A DNA stretch of 64,000 bases from Veillonellales bacterium. Its GTDB lineage: Bacteria; Bacillota; Negativicutes; JAAYSF01. The notes below the pieces were generated by a model that was given only the letters and a program-made list of their open reading frames with translations, did no database searches and had not been told where the DNA came from. A program made the translations under genes and the position numbers. Below, in pieces: positions 1-8,973 of the stretch; the stretch's first letter is position 1; the number at the start of each line of letters is the position of its first letter. The stretch is from the NCBI GenBank assembly GCA_039680175.1, contig JBDKTO010000091.1, positions 1 through 64,000 on the forward strand. The letters run 5' to 3'.

Positions 1-316
1 CACTTTTATAGCGACTTGCTACCAGCGCTCCGCTACGCTGATATTTACGGTTAAAGTACATAGCGTATTTAGTCAGTAACCGCTTCATAATCAGAGATAT
101 ATCTCCCAATTTCTTTTCTCGAAGTAAAAGATGAACATGATTACTCATTAAACAATAAGCATGTATCTCAAAAGCAAGATCGATTTTCAAGTCATGCAAT
201 GCGCTTAGGAAGCAGGTATAATCACTCTTATCTTCAAAAACGTGTTGATGATTAACACCTCGAAACATTACATGATAAAAGCCGCTGCTGCTTAATTGTC
301 TCGCTTTCCTTCCCAT
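1..316 (-). CDS. REP-associated (IS200-like, Y1) transposase, truncated by window edge
   Basis: Reading leftward from an ATG at 316, a frame without stops runs to the window edge and gives about 105 residues. It begins MGRKARQL and holds FYHVMFRGVNHQ and then SNHVHLLL, the HxH metal-binding motif of HUH single-strand transposases of the Y1/REP-associated (RAYT) type. The catalytic tyrosine would lie in the missing C-terminal part. RAYT proteins cut and join single-stranded DNA at short palindromic sequences. Whether the gene is intact cannot be told from the window. The family call is secure from the motif; activity is unknown. Confidence 0.8.
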   Translation of the reverse strand, partial: MGRKARQLSSSGFYHVMFRGVNHQHVFEDKSDYTCFLSALHDLKIDLAFEIHAYCLMSNHVHLLLREKKLGDISLIMKRLLTKYAMYFNRKYQRSGALVASRYKS

Positions 317-394
317 TCATCATCACCCCTGACGACAGTTATATCAAAAGATTGACAAGAAAGGAACATCCCCAATTGTCCTTTGTGTCTCTCA

Positions 395-1201
395 CTAAAT
401 ATATTCCAATAAATTCAACTCCTTTGAATAATCCTCTTTTGGAATATATAAAAGCTCCATTATATTAAATAAATCTGCCCCTACGCCTTGTATATTCAAC
501 TTAGAAGGATTTAAGTCTGACAATCCAAGCGCAGCTTCCCCGCCATTATTAATCATTCCCTGGTTATATAGACTATAAATTTCATGTAATAGAATGACTA
601 ATTTATCGTTCAATTTTTGCTCATTACGGTAACTTACTTGTCTAAATTTATTAGAATCATATACTCCGATCATTTTACCACCAATCATAGCTAATATGCA
701 TAGTTCCCGATATGATAAATTTTGAGCACTCCTTAATAATGCATTTGCTTCACCTTTACCCAAATTTTGATAATTCTTAAAACTCAAATTAGCATACAAA
801 TTACCATAGTACTTAATTTTCTTTTCCTCATGTTCCCGTTGCGCTGCAAACAGCACTCCTTCAATGATTTCTTCTGCTGTATTTCGATCAGAGTTACAAG
901 ATTGGAAAAAATCATCATCCCGAAGTTGCTCACCAACTTTTAATTTATCTTGTATCTTATTTGCAGCATATGTGATAGCTAAACCAATTTTCACTTTTTC
1001 ACGTGGTGCGAGCATCCGTTCTTTTAAATCTCCTCCAAGTTCTTTAAAAAGTCTTTGCACAACAGGAACACTGGCACTTCCTATCATAGCACCTGGCAGT
1101 CCACCTATAACAAATCCAAGAGCAGCCCCAGTTGCCTTTCCAGCCATATCTTCAGTAAGATTAATGAAATCTTTTACAGCCTCAAGATCTTCTTTTCTCA
1201 A
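395..1201 (-). CDS. Hypothetical protein with N-terminal glycine-rich hydrophobic segment
   Basis: A 268-residue protein that I do not recognise. Residues about 20-50 are glycine- and alanine-rich and hydrophobic (GKATGAALGFVIGG), possibly a membrane-inserting or glycine-zipper segment. The rest looks soluble and helical. The likely start is TTG at 1201, preceded by a weak AGGAT ribosome site; no better ATG exists before residue 19. It ends in TAG. The gene is A+T-rich compared with the housekeeping genes that follow and lies next to a transposase, which suggests it was acquired horizontally. It is bracketed by short GGGGA-type inverted sequences (363-373 and 1233-1244). No function can be assigned. 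Confidence 0.6.
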   Translation of the reverse strand: MRKEDLEAVKDFINLTEDMAGKATGAALGFVIGGLPGAMIGSASVPVVQRLFKELGGDLKERMLAPREKVKIGLAITYAANKIQDKLKVGEQLRDDDFFQSCNSDRNTAEEIIEGVLFAAQREHEEKKIKYYGNLYANLSFKNYQNLGKGEANALLRSAQNLSYRELCILAMIGGKMIGVYDSNKFRQVSYRNEQKLNDKLVILLHEIYSLYNQGMINNGGEAALGLSDLNPSKLNIQGVGADLFNIMELLYIPKEDYSKELNLLEYI

Positions 1202-1299
1202 TTAAAGCACCATCCTAATATATTGGACTCTCGGGGACAGTTCCACCGATTCAGTCCTACCGTGCAATATTATAATTAAATAATTTCTTAAAAGAATAA

Positions 1300-1337
1300 G
1301 AACTCCTGCCAAATTAACAAAAGTTGGGCAGGAGTTC
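1300..1337. terminator. Intrinsic terminator downstream of rlmH
   Basis: An 11-bp perfect stem (GAACTCCTGCC with its complement) and a 16-nt loop, with T-rich sequence beyond it on the minus strand. It lies just after the rlmH stop, where the walJ-htrA-rlmH unit should end, and separates the core genes from the accessory end of the window. Confidence 0.75.
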
Positions 1338-1350
1338 TACTTTTTCGCCA

Positions 1351-1830
1351 CTACCAATGATATTTCTCCCCCCGGCTGATTTTAAACGCCCGGTATATCT
1401 GCTCTACCAGCAGCAGGCGGATCATCTGGTGGGTAAATGTCATTTTTGAAAATGACAGCCGTTCCTTGGCAGCGCCGAGGATGTTGGGGGCGAGGCCGAA
1501 GGCGCCGCCGATGGCGAAGGTGATGTCGCTTTGGCCGGCGAGGCCAAGGGCGTCCAGTTTGGCGGACAATTCTTCGGAGGAGGATGGTTTGCCGGCGACG
1601 TCCAGGACAATAAGGTAGCTGTTGTCCCGGACGGTCCTGAGCAGTCTTTCCCCTTCTTTTTCCAATACTTTTGCCTTTTCCGCCGGGGAAGGGTTATCCG
1701 GCATCCGCTCTTCGTCAATTTCAAGGATCTGCAGATGACAATAGGGGCCGAGGCGTTTGACGAACTCGGCGATACCGGTGGTAAGATATTTTTCTTTTAT
1801 TTTACCGACAGCGGCAATGGTAATCTTCAT
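1351..1830 (-). CDS. rlmH: 23S rRNA (pseudouridine-1915-N3)-methyltransferase RlmH
   Basis: The 159-residue product has the usual RlmH length and the family's C-terminal signature ISRGEKYHW, plus the GGAFGLAP segment of the SPOUT-fold S-adenosylmethionine site. RlmH methylates pseudouridine 1915 in helix 69 of 23S rRNA on assembled ribosomes. The ATG overlaps the TGA of htrA (ATGA), so translation is probably coupled. The stop codon is TAG. In staphylococci the 3' end of this gene is a well-known integration site; here accessory DNA also lies just downstream, but I see no matching attachment repeat. Confidence 0.95.
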   Translation of the reverse strand: MKITIAAVGKIKEKYLTTGIAEFVKRLGPYCHLQILEIDEERMPDNPSPAEKAKVLEKEGERLLRTVRDNSYLIVLDVAGKPSSSEELSAKLDALGLAGQSDITFAIGGAFGLAPNILGAAKERLSFSKMTFTHQMIRLLLVEQIYRAFKISRGEKYHW

Positions 1831-2948
1831 TGCTGCTGAGTCGGCATTTCTTCCAGCAATACCTTTACGGTCTGCGTCTGATTATCACGAACAATAACCA
1901 CTTCACACTTGCTGCCTACCGGCTGAGCATCTACCGCCGCCCGGAGGTCGGCTACACTGTTGGTTTCAGTCCCGGCGACCTTCAAAATGATGTCTCCCTC
2001 CTGGATACCGGCTTTGGCTGCCGGACCACCCTGGGACAGTCTTGCAACGTAGACCCCTTTGTCGATATTTAACTCATAGCCATAACGGGCAGCCGTGTTT
2101 TTATCTAATGCGCCTACGCCCAGATACGCCCGAACGACCCGGCCGTTATCGATAATTGCCTGCAAAATCGGCCTGGCTGTGTTTATGGGAATGGCAAAGC
2201 CGATCCCTTCCACACCCGCTACGGAAATTTTCGCGCTATTAATGCCGATCACCAATCCGTCGGCGTTAACCAGCGCTCCGCCGGAATTCCCCGGATTAAT
2301 AGCGGCATCGGTCTGAATCAATTTAAACTTGCGTTCACCAATTTCAATGGAACGGCCCAAAGCGCTGATAACTCCGGCGGTAACGCTGCCTTTAAACTCC
2401 AAGCCCAAAGGATTGCCGATAGCAATCGCCGGTTCACCGACCAATAGGTTGTCGGAATTGCCAAAAGCAGCTGCCGGCAAATCGGTAGCATCAATTTTTA
2501 CCACTGCCAGATCGGTGGCCGGGTCAGTTCCCAGGACTTTTCCGTTAAAAGTACGTCCATCCGCTAAAGAAACTGCGATTTCCTGGGCATTTTGCACCAC
2601 ATGATAGTTAGTGGCAATATAGCCATTGGAATCGAAAATAACACCAGATCCGCTGCCCTGCTGTACAAGAACTTTACGGTTAAAAAAGTCCCGGGCATAA
2701 GCCTTGTTGGTAATCCCCACAACTGCCGGACCAACGGCCTGAGCAGCCCGGACGATCGGTGTATTGCGTGATTCCGAAACCTGTGCCTGAGCAACAGACG
2801 GAAGCAGCATATTCTGAACCACAGTATTTTGCGGCGCCGGCTTAGCCATTCTCTCAGAACTGTAGCCCAAGACTATACTGCCACCGATAATGGCGCCAAT
2901 GACAGCAACAATAAAGAAAGGGGCAAACCGTTTATAATGTTTATCCAT
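1827..2948 (-). CDS. htrA: HtrA/DegP-type serine protease with PDZ domain
   Basis: A 373-residue membrane-anchored protease. Residues about 10-30 form an N-terminal transmembrane anchor. The catalytic domain follows, with the triad His in NYHVVQ, Asp in TDLAVVKID and Ser in NPGNSGGAL. A PDZ domain begins near residue 275 (RAYLGVGAL). HtrA proteases degrade or refold damaged proteins outside the cytoplasmic membrane. The gene follows walJ by 16 bp and overlaps rlmH by 4 bp, the conserved walJ-htrA-rlmH arrangement of many Firmicutes. The domain order and triad are complete. Confidence 0.95.
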   Translation of the reverse strand: MDKHYKRFAPFFIVAVIGAIIGGSIVLGYSSERMAKPAPQNTVVQNMLLPSVAQAQVSESRNTPIVRAAQAVGPAVVGITNKAYARDFFNRKVLVQQGSGSGVIFDSNGYIATNYHVVQNAQEIAVSLADGRTFNGKVLGTDPATDLAVVKIDATDLPAAAFGNSDNLLVGEPAIAIGNPLGLEFKGSVTAGVISALGRSIEIGERKFKLIQTDAAINPGNSGGALVNADGLVIGINSAKISVAGVEGIGFAIPINTARPILQAIIDNGRVVRAYLGVGALDKNTAARYGYELNIDKGVYVARLSQGGPAAKAGIQEGDIILKVAGTETNSVADLRAAVDAQPVGSKCEVVIVRDNQTQTVKVLLEEMPTQQQ

Positions 2949-2964
2949 TTTGTTCTCCTCCCTG

Positions 2965-3741
2965 CTATAGTTTTAAACTGGCAATCGAATCAGGGAATGT
3001 CATGTTGAGCTTCACTTCGGTGCCCAGCCGGCAGCCCTGTTCCTGTAAAATTTCACTTACCGTTTGTTCGGCAATCGCGGGACGGTTGTTCTCCTGGCTG
3101 AGATGAGCCAACATGACTTCCGTATGATTTTTCCGGGACAGGCGGGCGAGCAGCCACCCGGCGTCATTATTGGACAAGTGTCCTCTATTGCTCATAATGC
3201 GGCGCTTTAAATACAGGGGATAGCTGCCATTTTGCAGCATCTCCAGATCATGGTTTGCTTCCAGCACCATAATATCCGACAGGCTCAACGCTTTCTTGAC
3301 CGTCTCGGTGGCAAAACCAAGGTCGGTGGCCACACTGCATTTTAGTTTCTGATGAAACAGATTAAAGCCCACCGGATCCGATGCATCATGGGAAATACTG
3401 AAAGGTTCGACCTTGACCTGACCGATTTCAAAGCTGTCATCCAGGATATTGCAGTTTTCTTCCGGTAGTAAATTCCGGCAATACATGGCACTCCAAGTAT
3501 CCGGTCTGGCATAAACCGGCAAATGATACTTCTTCATTAATGTAGGCAGCCCGCTGATATGATCCCGGTGTTCATGGGTGATGAGAACTCCGTCCAGGTC
3601 CTGAATATCTGTCCCCGTATCCGCCATCTTCTTTTGAATTCGCCGAGCACTGATACCGGCATCGACTAAAATATTCGTATGATCGAATTTCAATAACGCA
3701 GCATTGCCGGTGCTGCCGCTGGCTAGCACATGAACTTCCAT
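2965..3741 (-). CDS. walJ: MBL-fold metallohydrolase WalJ/YycJ
   Basis: A 258-residue metallo-beta-lactamase-fold protein with the metal-binding signature THEHRDH near residue 56 and further conserved residues (SISHDASDP, GHLSNNDA). It matches the YycJ/WalJ family, proposed to be an exonuclease-like hydrolase coordinating DNA replication or repair with cell-wall synthesis. It stands before htrA and rlmH as in Bacillus, but no walR/walK genes are adjacent in this window. It ends in TAG. Family assignment is firm; the substrate is not visible from sequence. Confidence 0.9.
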   Translation of the reverse strand: MEVHVLASGSTGNAALLKFDHTNILVDAGISARRIQKKMADTGTDIQDLDGVLITHEHRDHISGLPTLMKKYHLPVYARPDTWSAMYCRNLLPEENCNILDDSFEIGQVKVEPFSISHDASDPVGFNLFHQKLKCSVATDLGFATETVKKALSLSDIMVLEANHDLEMLQNGSYPLYLKRRIMSNRGHLSNNDAGWLLARLSRKNHTEVMLAHLSQENNRPAIAEQTVSEILQEQGCRLGTEVKLNMTFPDSIASLKL

Positions 3742-3818
3742 AGAAACTCCTTTATCAAACCTATATTTTTATTATTTTCGCTGCAGCGATTTAAAATCCT
3801 TCCCTGCCGTCAAATGGT

Positions 3819-5159
3819 CTATTCTTCTATTTTGTTCAACACCGCCTGACGAATTGACTTCGGTAAAGCAGACAACAACAAGTTGGTAATCTCCCGCTGT
3901 CTTCTTTTGGATTTGGCTTCAAACCGCAGGGTAAATAAGGGTTCGGTCACCGAAGCACGGATCATTCCCCAGCCGTCGCTAAACTCAATTCGCACACCGT
4001 CAATTCGATTGGGCCGAAATTTGTGTAACCTTTCCGCCACCTCAGCTAAAATAGCATCTTTATCCGCCCCCGGATAAGGAATGCGGATATCAGGCGTGGA
4101 AAGATATGCGGGAATAGCGTCTATCAACCCGGAGAGAGCTCCGTGGCGGGCGACAAATTCACAGACTTTAAGTCCGGCAAACATGCCGTCGTCATAGCCC
4201 AATTCCGAGAAAAAGAAATGGCCGCTGATTTCTCCAGCAAACAACGCTTTTTCGCGCAAAAAAGCCGCCTTGCTGAAGGTGTGTCCCGCCCGGGCCATGA
4301 CCGGCCGGCCGCCGGCTTTGCGAATTTCCTCCGGTACGACCATGGAGCACTTGGCGTCATAAATAACCGTTCCCGGACCCTTCGCCAAATAATGCCGCGC
4401 CAGCAGCACCATAATATCATCATTATCCAGGGGGCGGCCATTTTCATCGACAAACCCGGCCCGGTCGCCGTCGCCGTCAAAAGCGACGCCCAGCGCAGCC
4501 CCGGTCTGTCGAACCATGTTCCCTAAATCGGCTAAATTCTCCGCCAAAGCCGGATTCGGCGGCCGGTGGGGAAAATTGCCGTCCGGCCAGCAATAGAGCT
4601 CCACTACATCATACCCCAGGGAGCGAAATAGTTTTGGCGCTATTGTTGCTGCAGCGCCGTGTCCCGCATCAACCACAACCCGCAAATTGCCGGCTTGTGC
4701 CTGCTTGGCCGTATGTTCGATATACGGGTCGATGATTGGCAAAAAGTCACTGCGGCCATCGCCCTGTACCCGAACGCCGTTTTGCACGAAGCTTTCAATT
4801 TCTTTGACATCCTGTTCCGTCACCGGCTGGGGACCCAGCACCAATTTAAAACCATTATAAGGGGCGGGATTATGAGACGCGGTCACCATTACCCCGCCGT
4901 CGGCGCCAGTGACCTGAAGTGCGTAATAAAACACCGGCGTAGCTGCGGTGCCGATATCAATTACCCTGCAGCCTGATTCCACCAGAGCTTGAATCATGCT
5001 CTGTTTCAAACCCGCCGTAGACAAACGGATATCGCCTCCGACCACGACTTTTCCCTTCTGTAATTTGGCCCCGACTGCCCAGCCAATTTGGCGGGCTATA
5101 TCATCCGAAAGATCTTTTCCGGCGATTCCGCGAATATCGCACGCATGAAAAATACCCAT
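3819..5159 (-). CDS. Phosphomannomutase/phosphoglucomutase
   Basis: A 446-residue alpha-D-phosphohexomutase that interconverts hexose 1- and 6-phosphates for cell-surface sugar synthesis. The phosphoserine loop TASHNPAPYNG (near residue 95) and the Mg-binding loop DGDGDR (near residue 235) are present, with the substrate loop GEISGH. The ATG at 5159 (MGIFHACDIRG) is chosen because AAGGGAG lies 8 bases upstream; longer in-frame starts reach into unconserved sequence. The stop is TAG. Its choice between mannose and glucose phosphate cannot be read from sequence. Confidence 0.9.
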   Translation of the reverse strand: MGIFHACDIRGIAGKDLSDDIARQIGWAVGAKLQKGKVVVGGDIRLSTAGLKQSMIQALVESGCRVIDIGTAATPVFYYALQVTGADGGVMVTASHNPAPYNGFKLVLGPQPVTEQDVKEIESFVQNGVRVQGDGRSDFLPIIDPYIEHTAKQAQAGNLRVVVDAGHGAAATIAPKLFRSLGYDVVELYCWPDGNFPHRPPNPALAENLADLGNMVRQTGAALGVAFDGDGDRAGFVDENGRPLDNDDIMVLLARHYLAKGPGTVIYDAKCSMVVPEEIRKAGGRPVMARAGHTFSKAAFLREKALFAGEISGHFFFSELGYDDGMFAGLKVCEFVARHGALSGLIDAIPAYLSTPDIRIPYPGADKDAILAEVAERLHKFRPNRIDGVRIEFSDGWGMIRASVTEPLFTLRFEAKSKRRQREITNLLLSALPKSIRQAVLNKIEE

Positions 5160-5318
5160 ACCATTTCTCCCTTCGCTGTTGCATTCATTGTAGCACTCCT
5201 GTTTAGCGGACACAAGAAGTCCCTGCCGGCCGAAACGCTCACCATTTTCCTCTCTAGGCATAAGATATAACAAATGCCGGCACCAACCAACAGTCTCTAT
5301 AACAAAGGAGGTCCGCTA

Positions 5319-5483
5319 ATGGCCAGCCCGGAAAAAATGATTAAAGCCGTTCTGGAAGAAATTCATCAAGACACGGCTCCGATTGCCCAGATTGTACAAA
5401 ATCAGGATATTCTCATTGTCCAAAATAAAACAATTATCGATTTGCTGCAAAAGATTTATGCCCTGTTGGAAGCCAGAGAATAA
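5319..5483 (+). CDS. Small hypothetical protein, 54 aa, helical
   Basis: A short ORF beginning MASPEKMIKAVLEEIHQD, preceded by a perfect AAAGGAGG ribosome site 7 bases before the ATG at 5319. The sequence has heptad-like hydrophobic spacing and no Cys, signal peptide or membrane segment, so it is probably a small coiled-coil or helical protein. It sits alone on the plus strand between convergent neighbours and is closed by the strong terminator at 5488-5533. No function recognised. Confidence 0.6.
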   Translation: MASPEKMIKAVLEEIHQDTAPIAQIVQNQDILIVQNKTIIDLLQKIYALLEARE

Positions 5484-5487
5484 GAAA

Positions 5488-5533
5488 AAATGAGAACGAG
5501 ATACACCCGCCTTGGTATATCTCGTTCTCATTT
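5488..5533. terminator. Bidirectional terminator between convergent genes
   Basis: A 16-bp perfect inverted repeat (AAATGAGAACGAGATA and its complement) around a 14-nt loop, A-rich on one side and T-rich on the other. It ends the small plus-strand ORF, and it contains the last codons and stop of the minus-strand peptidase gene, so it can serve both strands. Confidence 0.85.
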
Positions 5534-6388
5534 CATATTCTGTACCGCCCAGCTGCGCCACGCAGTTTCATAAGCCAATTCATCCATCCCCAGACTGCTG
5601 TGAATCGCCTGCTCCATACTCTGACCGGCCTGCAGGCTGCTGATAACCCGATGCAGCTTATCGTCCCCATGAACTTCGGCGATATACCGCACGGCAGCAA
5701 AGGATTCGCGATAAGCCAGCGGCTGGTTAGGCAAATCATCAAAGCTGCGCTCCATTTCCGTCATTGAATATAGAGGACGACCCCAGGTATTATCCGTTGT
5801 CAGCCATTCATAGTGATTGACCTTGTACTCTACATACTGGGCAATCCCCTCGGTAAACCAGCGGGGGTAATTACCGTTGGTCAAATAGTCAAAAACTAAG
5901 TGGGTATATTCGTGAACCATTGGTCCGGAATGAATGAATTCTTCGACGGATGGACTGTCCTTCATCCAAACGTGAGGCGACAGCAATTGAATGACTCCGC
6001 CCCAGTATACGCCCATAGCGCTTTCGTCTCCCGACCAGCCGAAGGCCTGACGCAGTTCGTCTTTGTCATGATAAATCACAACCATAGTTTTTCCCTGCGG
6101 CACATATCCCATCGTACCGGTAACCGGCCGGTACGCCTCTTCCGCAGCCTTAGCCACCATCGGTACCACATCAGCATCCAGCGGTGAATATCTAATGATA
6201 AAATGTTCCGTTTCCTCTACCGCCAAATGACGAGTCTCAAACTCCACCTTTGTCTTTGCTGCCTGGCGAACCAGCGGATACAGCCACATTTGCGGCCGTG
6301 CCGGCAGGTGAAGAAAAAGCATTACGACAAAAGCAATGGCGATGAGACCGGTCATAGCAACCGCGTCATTATGTGTGATCATACGCAT
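5528..6388 (-). CDS. Membrane-anchored gluzincin metallopeptidase (peptidase MA-like)
   Basis: A 286-residue protein with one N-terminal transmembrane segment (residues about 12-28) and an extracytoplasmic zinc peptidase domain. The zinc motif HEYTH is near residue 160, followed by the downstream glutamate in WFTEGIAQYVEY, as in the peptidase MA-like (gluzincin) family. Substrates of such proteins are mostly unknown; surface-protein or peptide turnover is possible. The ATG at 6388 follows GGAGGGG. The gene stands alone between the deoC gene upstream and the terminator at 5488-5533. Confidence 0.8.
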   Translation of the reverse strand: MRMITHNDAVAMTGLIAIAFVVMLFLHLPARPQMWLYPLVRQAAKTKVEFETRHLAVEETEHFIIRYSPLDADVVPMVAKAAEEAYRPVTGTMGYVPQGKTMVVIYHDKDELRQAFGWSGDESAMGVYWGGVIQLLSPHVWMKDSPSVEEFIHSGPMVHEYTHLVFDYLTNGNYPRWFTEGIAQYVEYKVNHYEWLTTDNTWGRPLYSMTEMERSFDDLPNQPLAYRESFAAVRYIAEVHGDDKLHRVISSLQAGQSMEQAIHSSLGMDELAYETAWRSWAVQNMK

Positions 6389-6463
6389 CCGGCACCCCTC
6401 CTTTATTGCAGCAACCCATTATAGCACAGGGGTCCGGCCTTGCCTACTTGTATTTTATGTAAA

Positions 6464-7102
6464 CTATTTTATCAAATTCACTCCGGCACTGGTTCCCAGC
6501 CGGGTCGCTCCGGCTGCAATCAATGCTTCGGCGTCCGCCCGGGTTCTGATACCGCCGGCCGCCTTGATCCCAATCCGGCCCTGAGTCACTTGCTTAAGCA
6601 GTTGAACGTCCTGAACCGTTGCCCCGCCGGGACCGAATCCGGTAGAGGTTTTCACAAAATGAGCCCCACCGGCTAGTACGGCCCGGCAGGCCTGTTTTTT
6701 CTCTTCTTCCGTTAACAGCGCCGTTTCAATAATTACCTTGACTGTTTTTTCTTCCGCCGCTGTTACCACATTATGAATGTCCCGGATAACGGCTTCCCAT
6801 AAACCAATTTTGGCCGCCCCCAGCTGAATCACCATATCCAATTCATCTGCCTTGTCCGCTATCGCCTGACGGGCCTCATATACTTTCACTGTCGTCGGAA
6901 CGGCCCCGAGGGGAAACCCGATAACTGTTGCCACTTTTACACCTGTACCTTTGAGATGATGAACTGCTAAATCCACGTAGATGGGATTCACGCATACGGC
7001 GGCAAACTGATACTGAGCCGCCTCCTGACACAGCCGGATAATGTCTGCCGGCTTAGCCTCCGGTTTCAAATTAGTGTGATCAATATAACGGGCCAAATCC
7101 AT
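6464..7102 (-). CDS. deoC: Deoxyribose-phosphate aldolase
   Basis: A 212-residue class I aldolase that cleaves 2-deoxyribose 5-phosphate to acetaldehyde and glyceraldehyde 3-phosphate in deoxynucleoside salvage. The Schiff-base lysine lies in VKTSTGFG, the second active-site lysine in IGIKAAGGIR, and the N-terminus MDLARYIDHTNLKP is typical. The ATG at 7102 follows GGGAGAG; an in-frame extension upstream is not conserved. The stop is TAG. No other deo genes are adjacent. Confidence 0.95.
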   Translation of the reverse strand: MDLARYIDHTNLKPEAKPADIIRLCQEAAQYQFAAVCVNPIYVDLAVHHLKGTGVKVATVIGFPLGAVPTTVKVYEARQAIADKADELDMVIQLGAAKIGLWEAVIRDIHNVVTAAEEKTVKVIIETALLTEEEKKQACRAVLAGGAHFVKTSTGFGPGGATVQDVQLLKQVTQGRIGIKAAGGIRTRADAEALIAAGATRLGTSAGVNLIK

Positions 7103-7161
7103 ATTATCACTCTCCCTGACAATATATTTCGCTGACAGCGGCACTTTTCCTGTCGCACGCC

Positions 7162-7193
7162 AAAAAACCCTGACCGGGAAATACCCGTCAGGG
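7162..7193 (-). terminator. Intrinsic terminator of HD-GYP gene
   Basis: On the minus strand a stem built on CCCTGAC/GTCAGGG, extended by CGGG/CCCG with one bulged base, is followed by six T. It lies 17 bases after the stop of the HD-GYP gene. Confidence 0.8.
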
Positions 7194-7209
7194 GCTGAGT
7201 GCTTCTTTA

Positions 7210-8271
7210 CTATGCTTGCAAAATTTTTATAATCGTCAATTCCTTATTTTGTTCCAGGTCAATAAATTCGCCATCAACCGTACGCACCAGCGGACGATCA
7301 GCCATAAACCGGCCGGAAAGAACGACGGTTGCTTCCCGCCCGTCACTGAGCATAACAACATTGCCAATCAAATAATCCCGCACATTCAGCAGAAAAGTAC
7401 TGCAAACAGGGGCATCCAGTTGGTGACCCATTTCATCGATCAACATTTCCACAGCAGCAAAGGGGGTTAAGCCGCGGCGGTATACCCGGTCCGAAGTCAG
7501 CGCATCATAAACATCACTAATGGCAACAATCCGGGCGGCATAATGGATTTCATCAGCCTTAAGCCCCTGAGGATAACCACTGCCGTCCAGCCGTTCATGA
7601 TGCTGAAGAATACTCAACGCAACTGCCTTGGGTACCCCATTTGTCTGACGGATAAAATGATAACCAAAAGTACTATGCAGCCGCATAATTTCCATTTCAT
7701 CCGCCGACAGCTTCCCCGGTTTGTTCAGGATATTCAAGGGAATCTGCGTCTTGCCCACATCATGCAGCAACCCTGCCAGAATGATGTCTTTCAGATCTTT
7801 CTCCTTATATCCCTCCCATTTTGCCAGGATGCCAGCGATGATTGCCACATTTACGGAGTGATTGAAGGTATAATCATCATCAATTCGACGCATCACGTGA
7901 AGCTGACTAAGAATACTGCCGGAGTGAACCAATGGCTCTATAGACTGATTCGCCAGCTCCCGCATCTTACGGAGGGGAATTTCCTTAAAATGGGAGATTG
8001 AGTCAAAAGCCTGCCGGACTTGATTTACCGTATCCTGATATTTTACCGACAAGCCATTGACACTGTCGGCAGCAGCTTTCGGGCTTCCTTGTTTATCTGC
8101 TACCACATCCAGCACGCATACGCCCCACTGCTGCAGCAGGCGAATCAAATTCACGGTAAGAATCGTTCCTGCCCGCAGCAGGAGCGTTCCGTCGTCAAGC
8201 AAATCCCGGGCCAACATCATATTCGGTGACACTTTCGTTATAACGCAACGCAATTCCTTAGCAGAAACCAT
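7210..8271 (-). CDS. HD-GYP domain phosphodiesterase
   Basis: A 353-residue cytoplasmic protein. The N-terminal 110 residues contain a DUF3391-like region and the C-terminal two thirds an HD-GYP domain, with the metal motif LLHDVGKTQIP and the GYP motif HHERLDGSGYPQGL. HD-GYP proteins hydrolyse cyclic di-GMP. All signature residues are present, so it should be active. The ATG at 8271 follows GGAGGC and the stop is TAG. A second HD-GYP gene lies at 12380; the two share the same plan but are not in one operon. Confidence 0.88.
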   Translation of the reverse strand: MVSAKELRCVITKVSPNMMLARDLLDDGTLLLRAGTILTVNLIRLLQQWGVCVLDVVADKQGSPKAAADSVNGLSVKYQDTVNQVRQAFDSISHFKEIPLRKMRELANQSIEPLVHSGSILSQLHVMRRIDDDYTFNHSVNVAIIAGILAKWEGYKEKDLKDIILAGLLHDVGKTQIPLNILNKPGKLSADEMEIMRLHSTFGYHFIRQTNGVPKAVALSILQHHERLDGSGYPQGLKADEIHYAARIVAISDVYDALTSDRVYRRGLTPFAAVEMLIDEMGHQLDAPVCSTFLLNVRDYLIGNVVMLSDGREATVVLSGRFMADRPLVRTVDGEFIDLEQNKELTIIKILQA

Positions 8272-8436
8272 AATCGGCCTCCGAAACTTTATAGTTGGCG
8301 CTTCCTATTTTTATCATAACATTATGAATTTTATTCGTCTACCTTTTTCACCACATTCTTCCAATGCAACAAGTCCTTGGCTTGTTGCCAAAGACTTGTT
8401 GTCGCATGTCCATCGTATTGTCCGGTTGCTTTTGGT

Positions 8437-8862
8437 TTAGTGGCTGCTTCCCTGACAGGCGGGGCATATCCCGTAAAAGTAGAACTGCTGGCCGGTCAGC
8501 CGGTAAGCAGTTTTTCCGGCGACCTGCCCGATAAACTCCTCAGCATCAATGCCGTCAAGGTCATCCACCCGGCCACACTGGATACAGCAAATATGGGGAT
8601 GGCTGCTGGCATTGGCATCATAACGGAAACTGTCTTCTCCCACGTTAAGGGCTTGTACCAACCCAATTGTTTTCAGTATTTCAATCGTCTTATAAACGGT
8701 TGCCAGACTCATCGTGGGATACAGCGGCTGCAATTGGTTAAAAATCATTTCCACGCTGGGATGACTTTTTGTCCCGGCCAGTACATTATAAATGGCCAAC
8801 CGCTGCGGCGTCACTTTAAACCCTTTATCTCTAAGTAACGCTGTAACACATATTTTTCCCAT
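8437..8862 (-). CDS. Fur-family metalloregulator, PerR-like
   Basis: A 141-residue Fur-family repressor: a winged helix (KVTPQRLAIYNVL, TMSLATVYKTIEIL), then a dimerisation domain with HPHICC, and two structural zinc pairs, CIQC and CPAC. The length and arrangement resemble PerR or Fur, the former sensing peroxide through metal-bound histidines. The exact metal cannot be assigned. A good promoter lies upstream (8925-8953), with an A/T palindrome of Per-box type (TAATAATTATT) between it and the start, suggesting autoregulation (inference). Confidence 0.85.
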   Translation of the reverse strand: MGKICVTALLRDKGFKVTPQRLAIYNVLAGTKSHPSVEMIFNQLQPLYPTMSLATVYKTIEILKTIGLVQALNVGEDSFRYDANASSHPHICCIQCGRVDDLDGIDAEEFIGQVAGKTAYRLTGQQFYFYGICPACQGSSH

Positions 8863-8924
8863 GACTATAACACCTGCTTTACAAATATACTTTTGGAAAA
8901 TAATTATTACCTATTTCAGTTCTA

Positions 8925-8953
8925 ATTTTACTGACCGGAAGAATTATTGTCAA
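8925..8953 (-). promoter_or_regulatory. Sigma-A-type promoter of the Fur-family gene
   Basis: On the minus strand TTGACA and TAAAAT are separated by 17 bp. Downstream, before the start codon, an A/T-rich imperfect palindrome (TAATAATTATT) resembles a Per box and could be an autoregulatory operator. Confidence 0.65.
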
Positions 8954-8973
8954 GGAAAAACGTACCGCCAAAT

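Noticed and set aside
864..1279. Plus-strand ORFs overlapping the unknown gene at 395-1201
   Set aside because: No ribosome sites and no recognisable composition; shadows of the minus-strand gene.
1351..1830. SCC-type integration site at the rlmH 3' end
   Set aside because: No flanking direct repeat, recombinase or matching attachment sequence was found.
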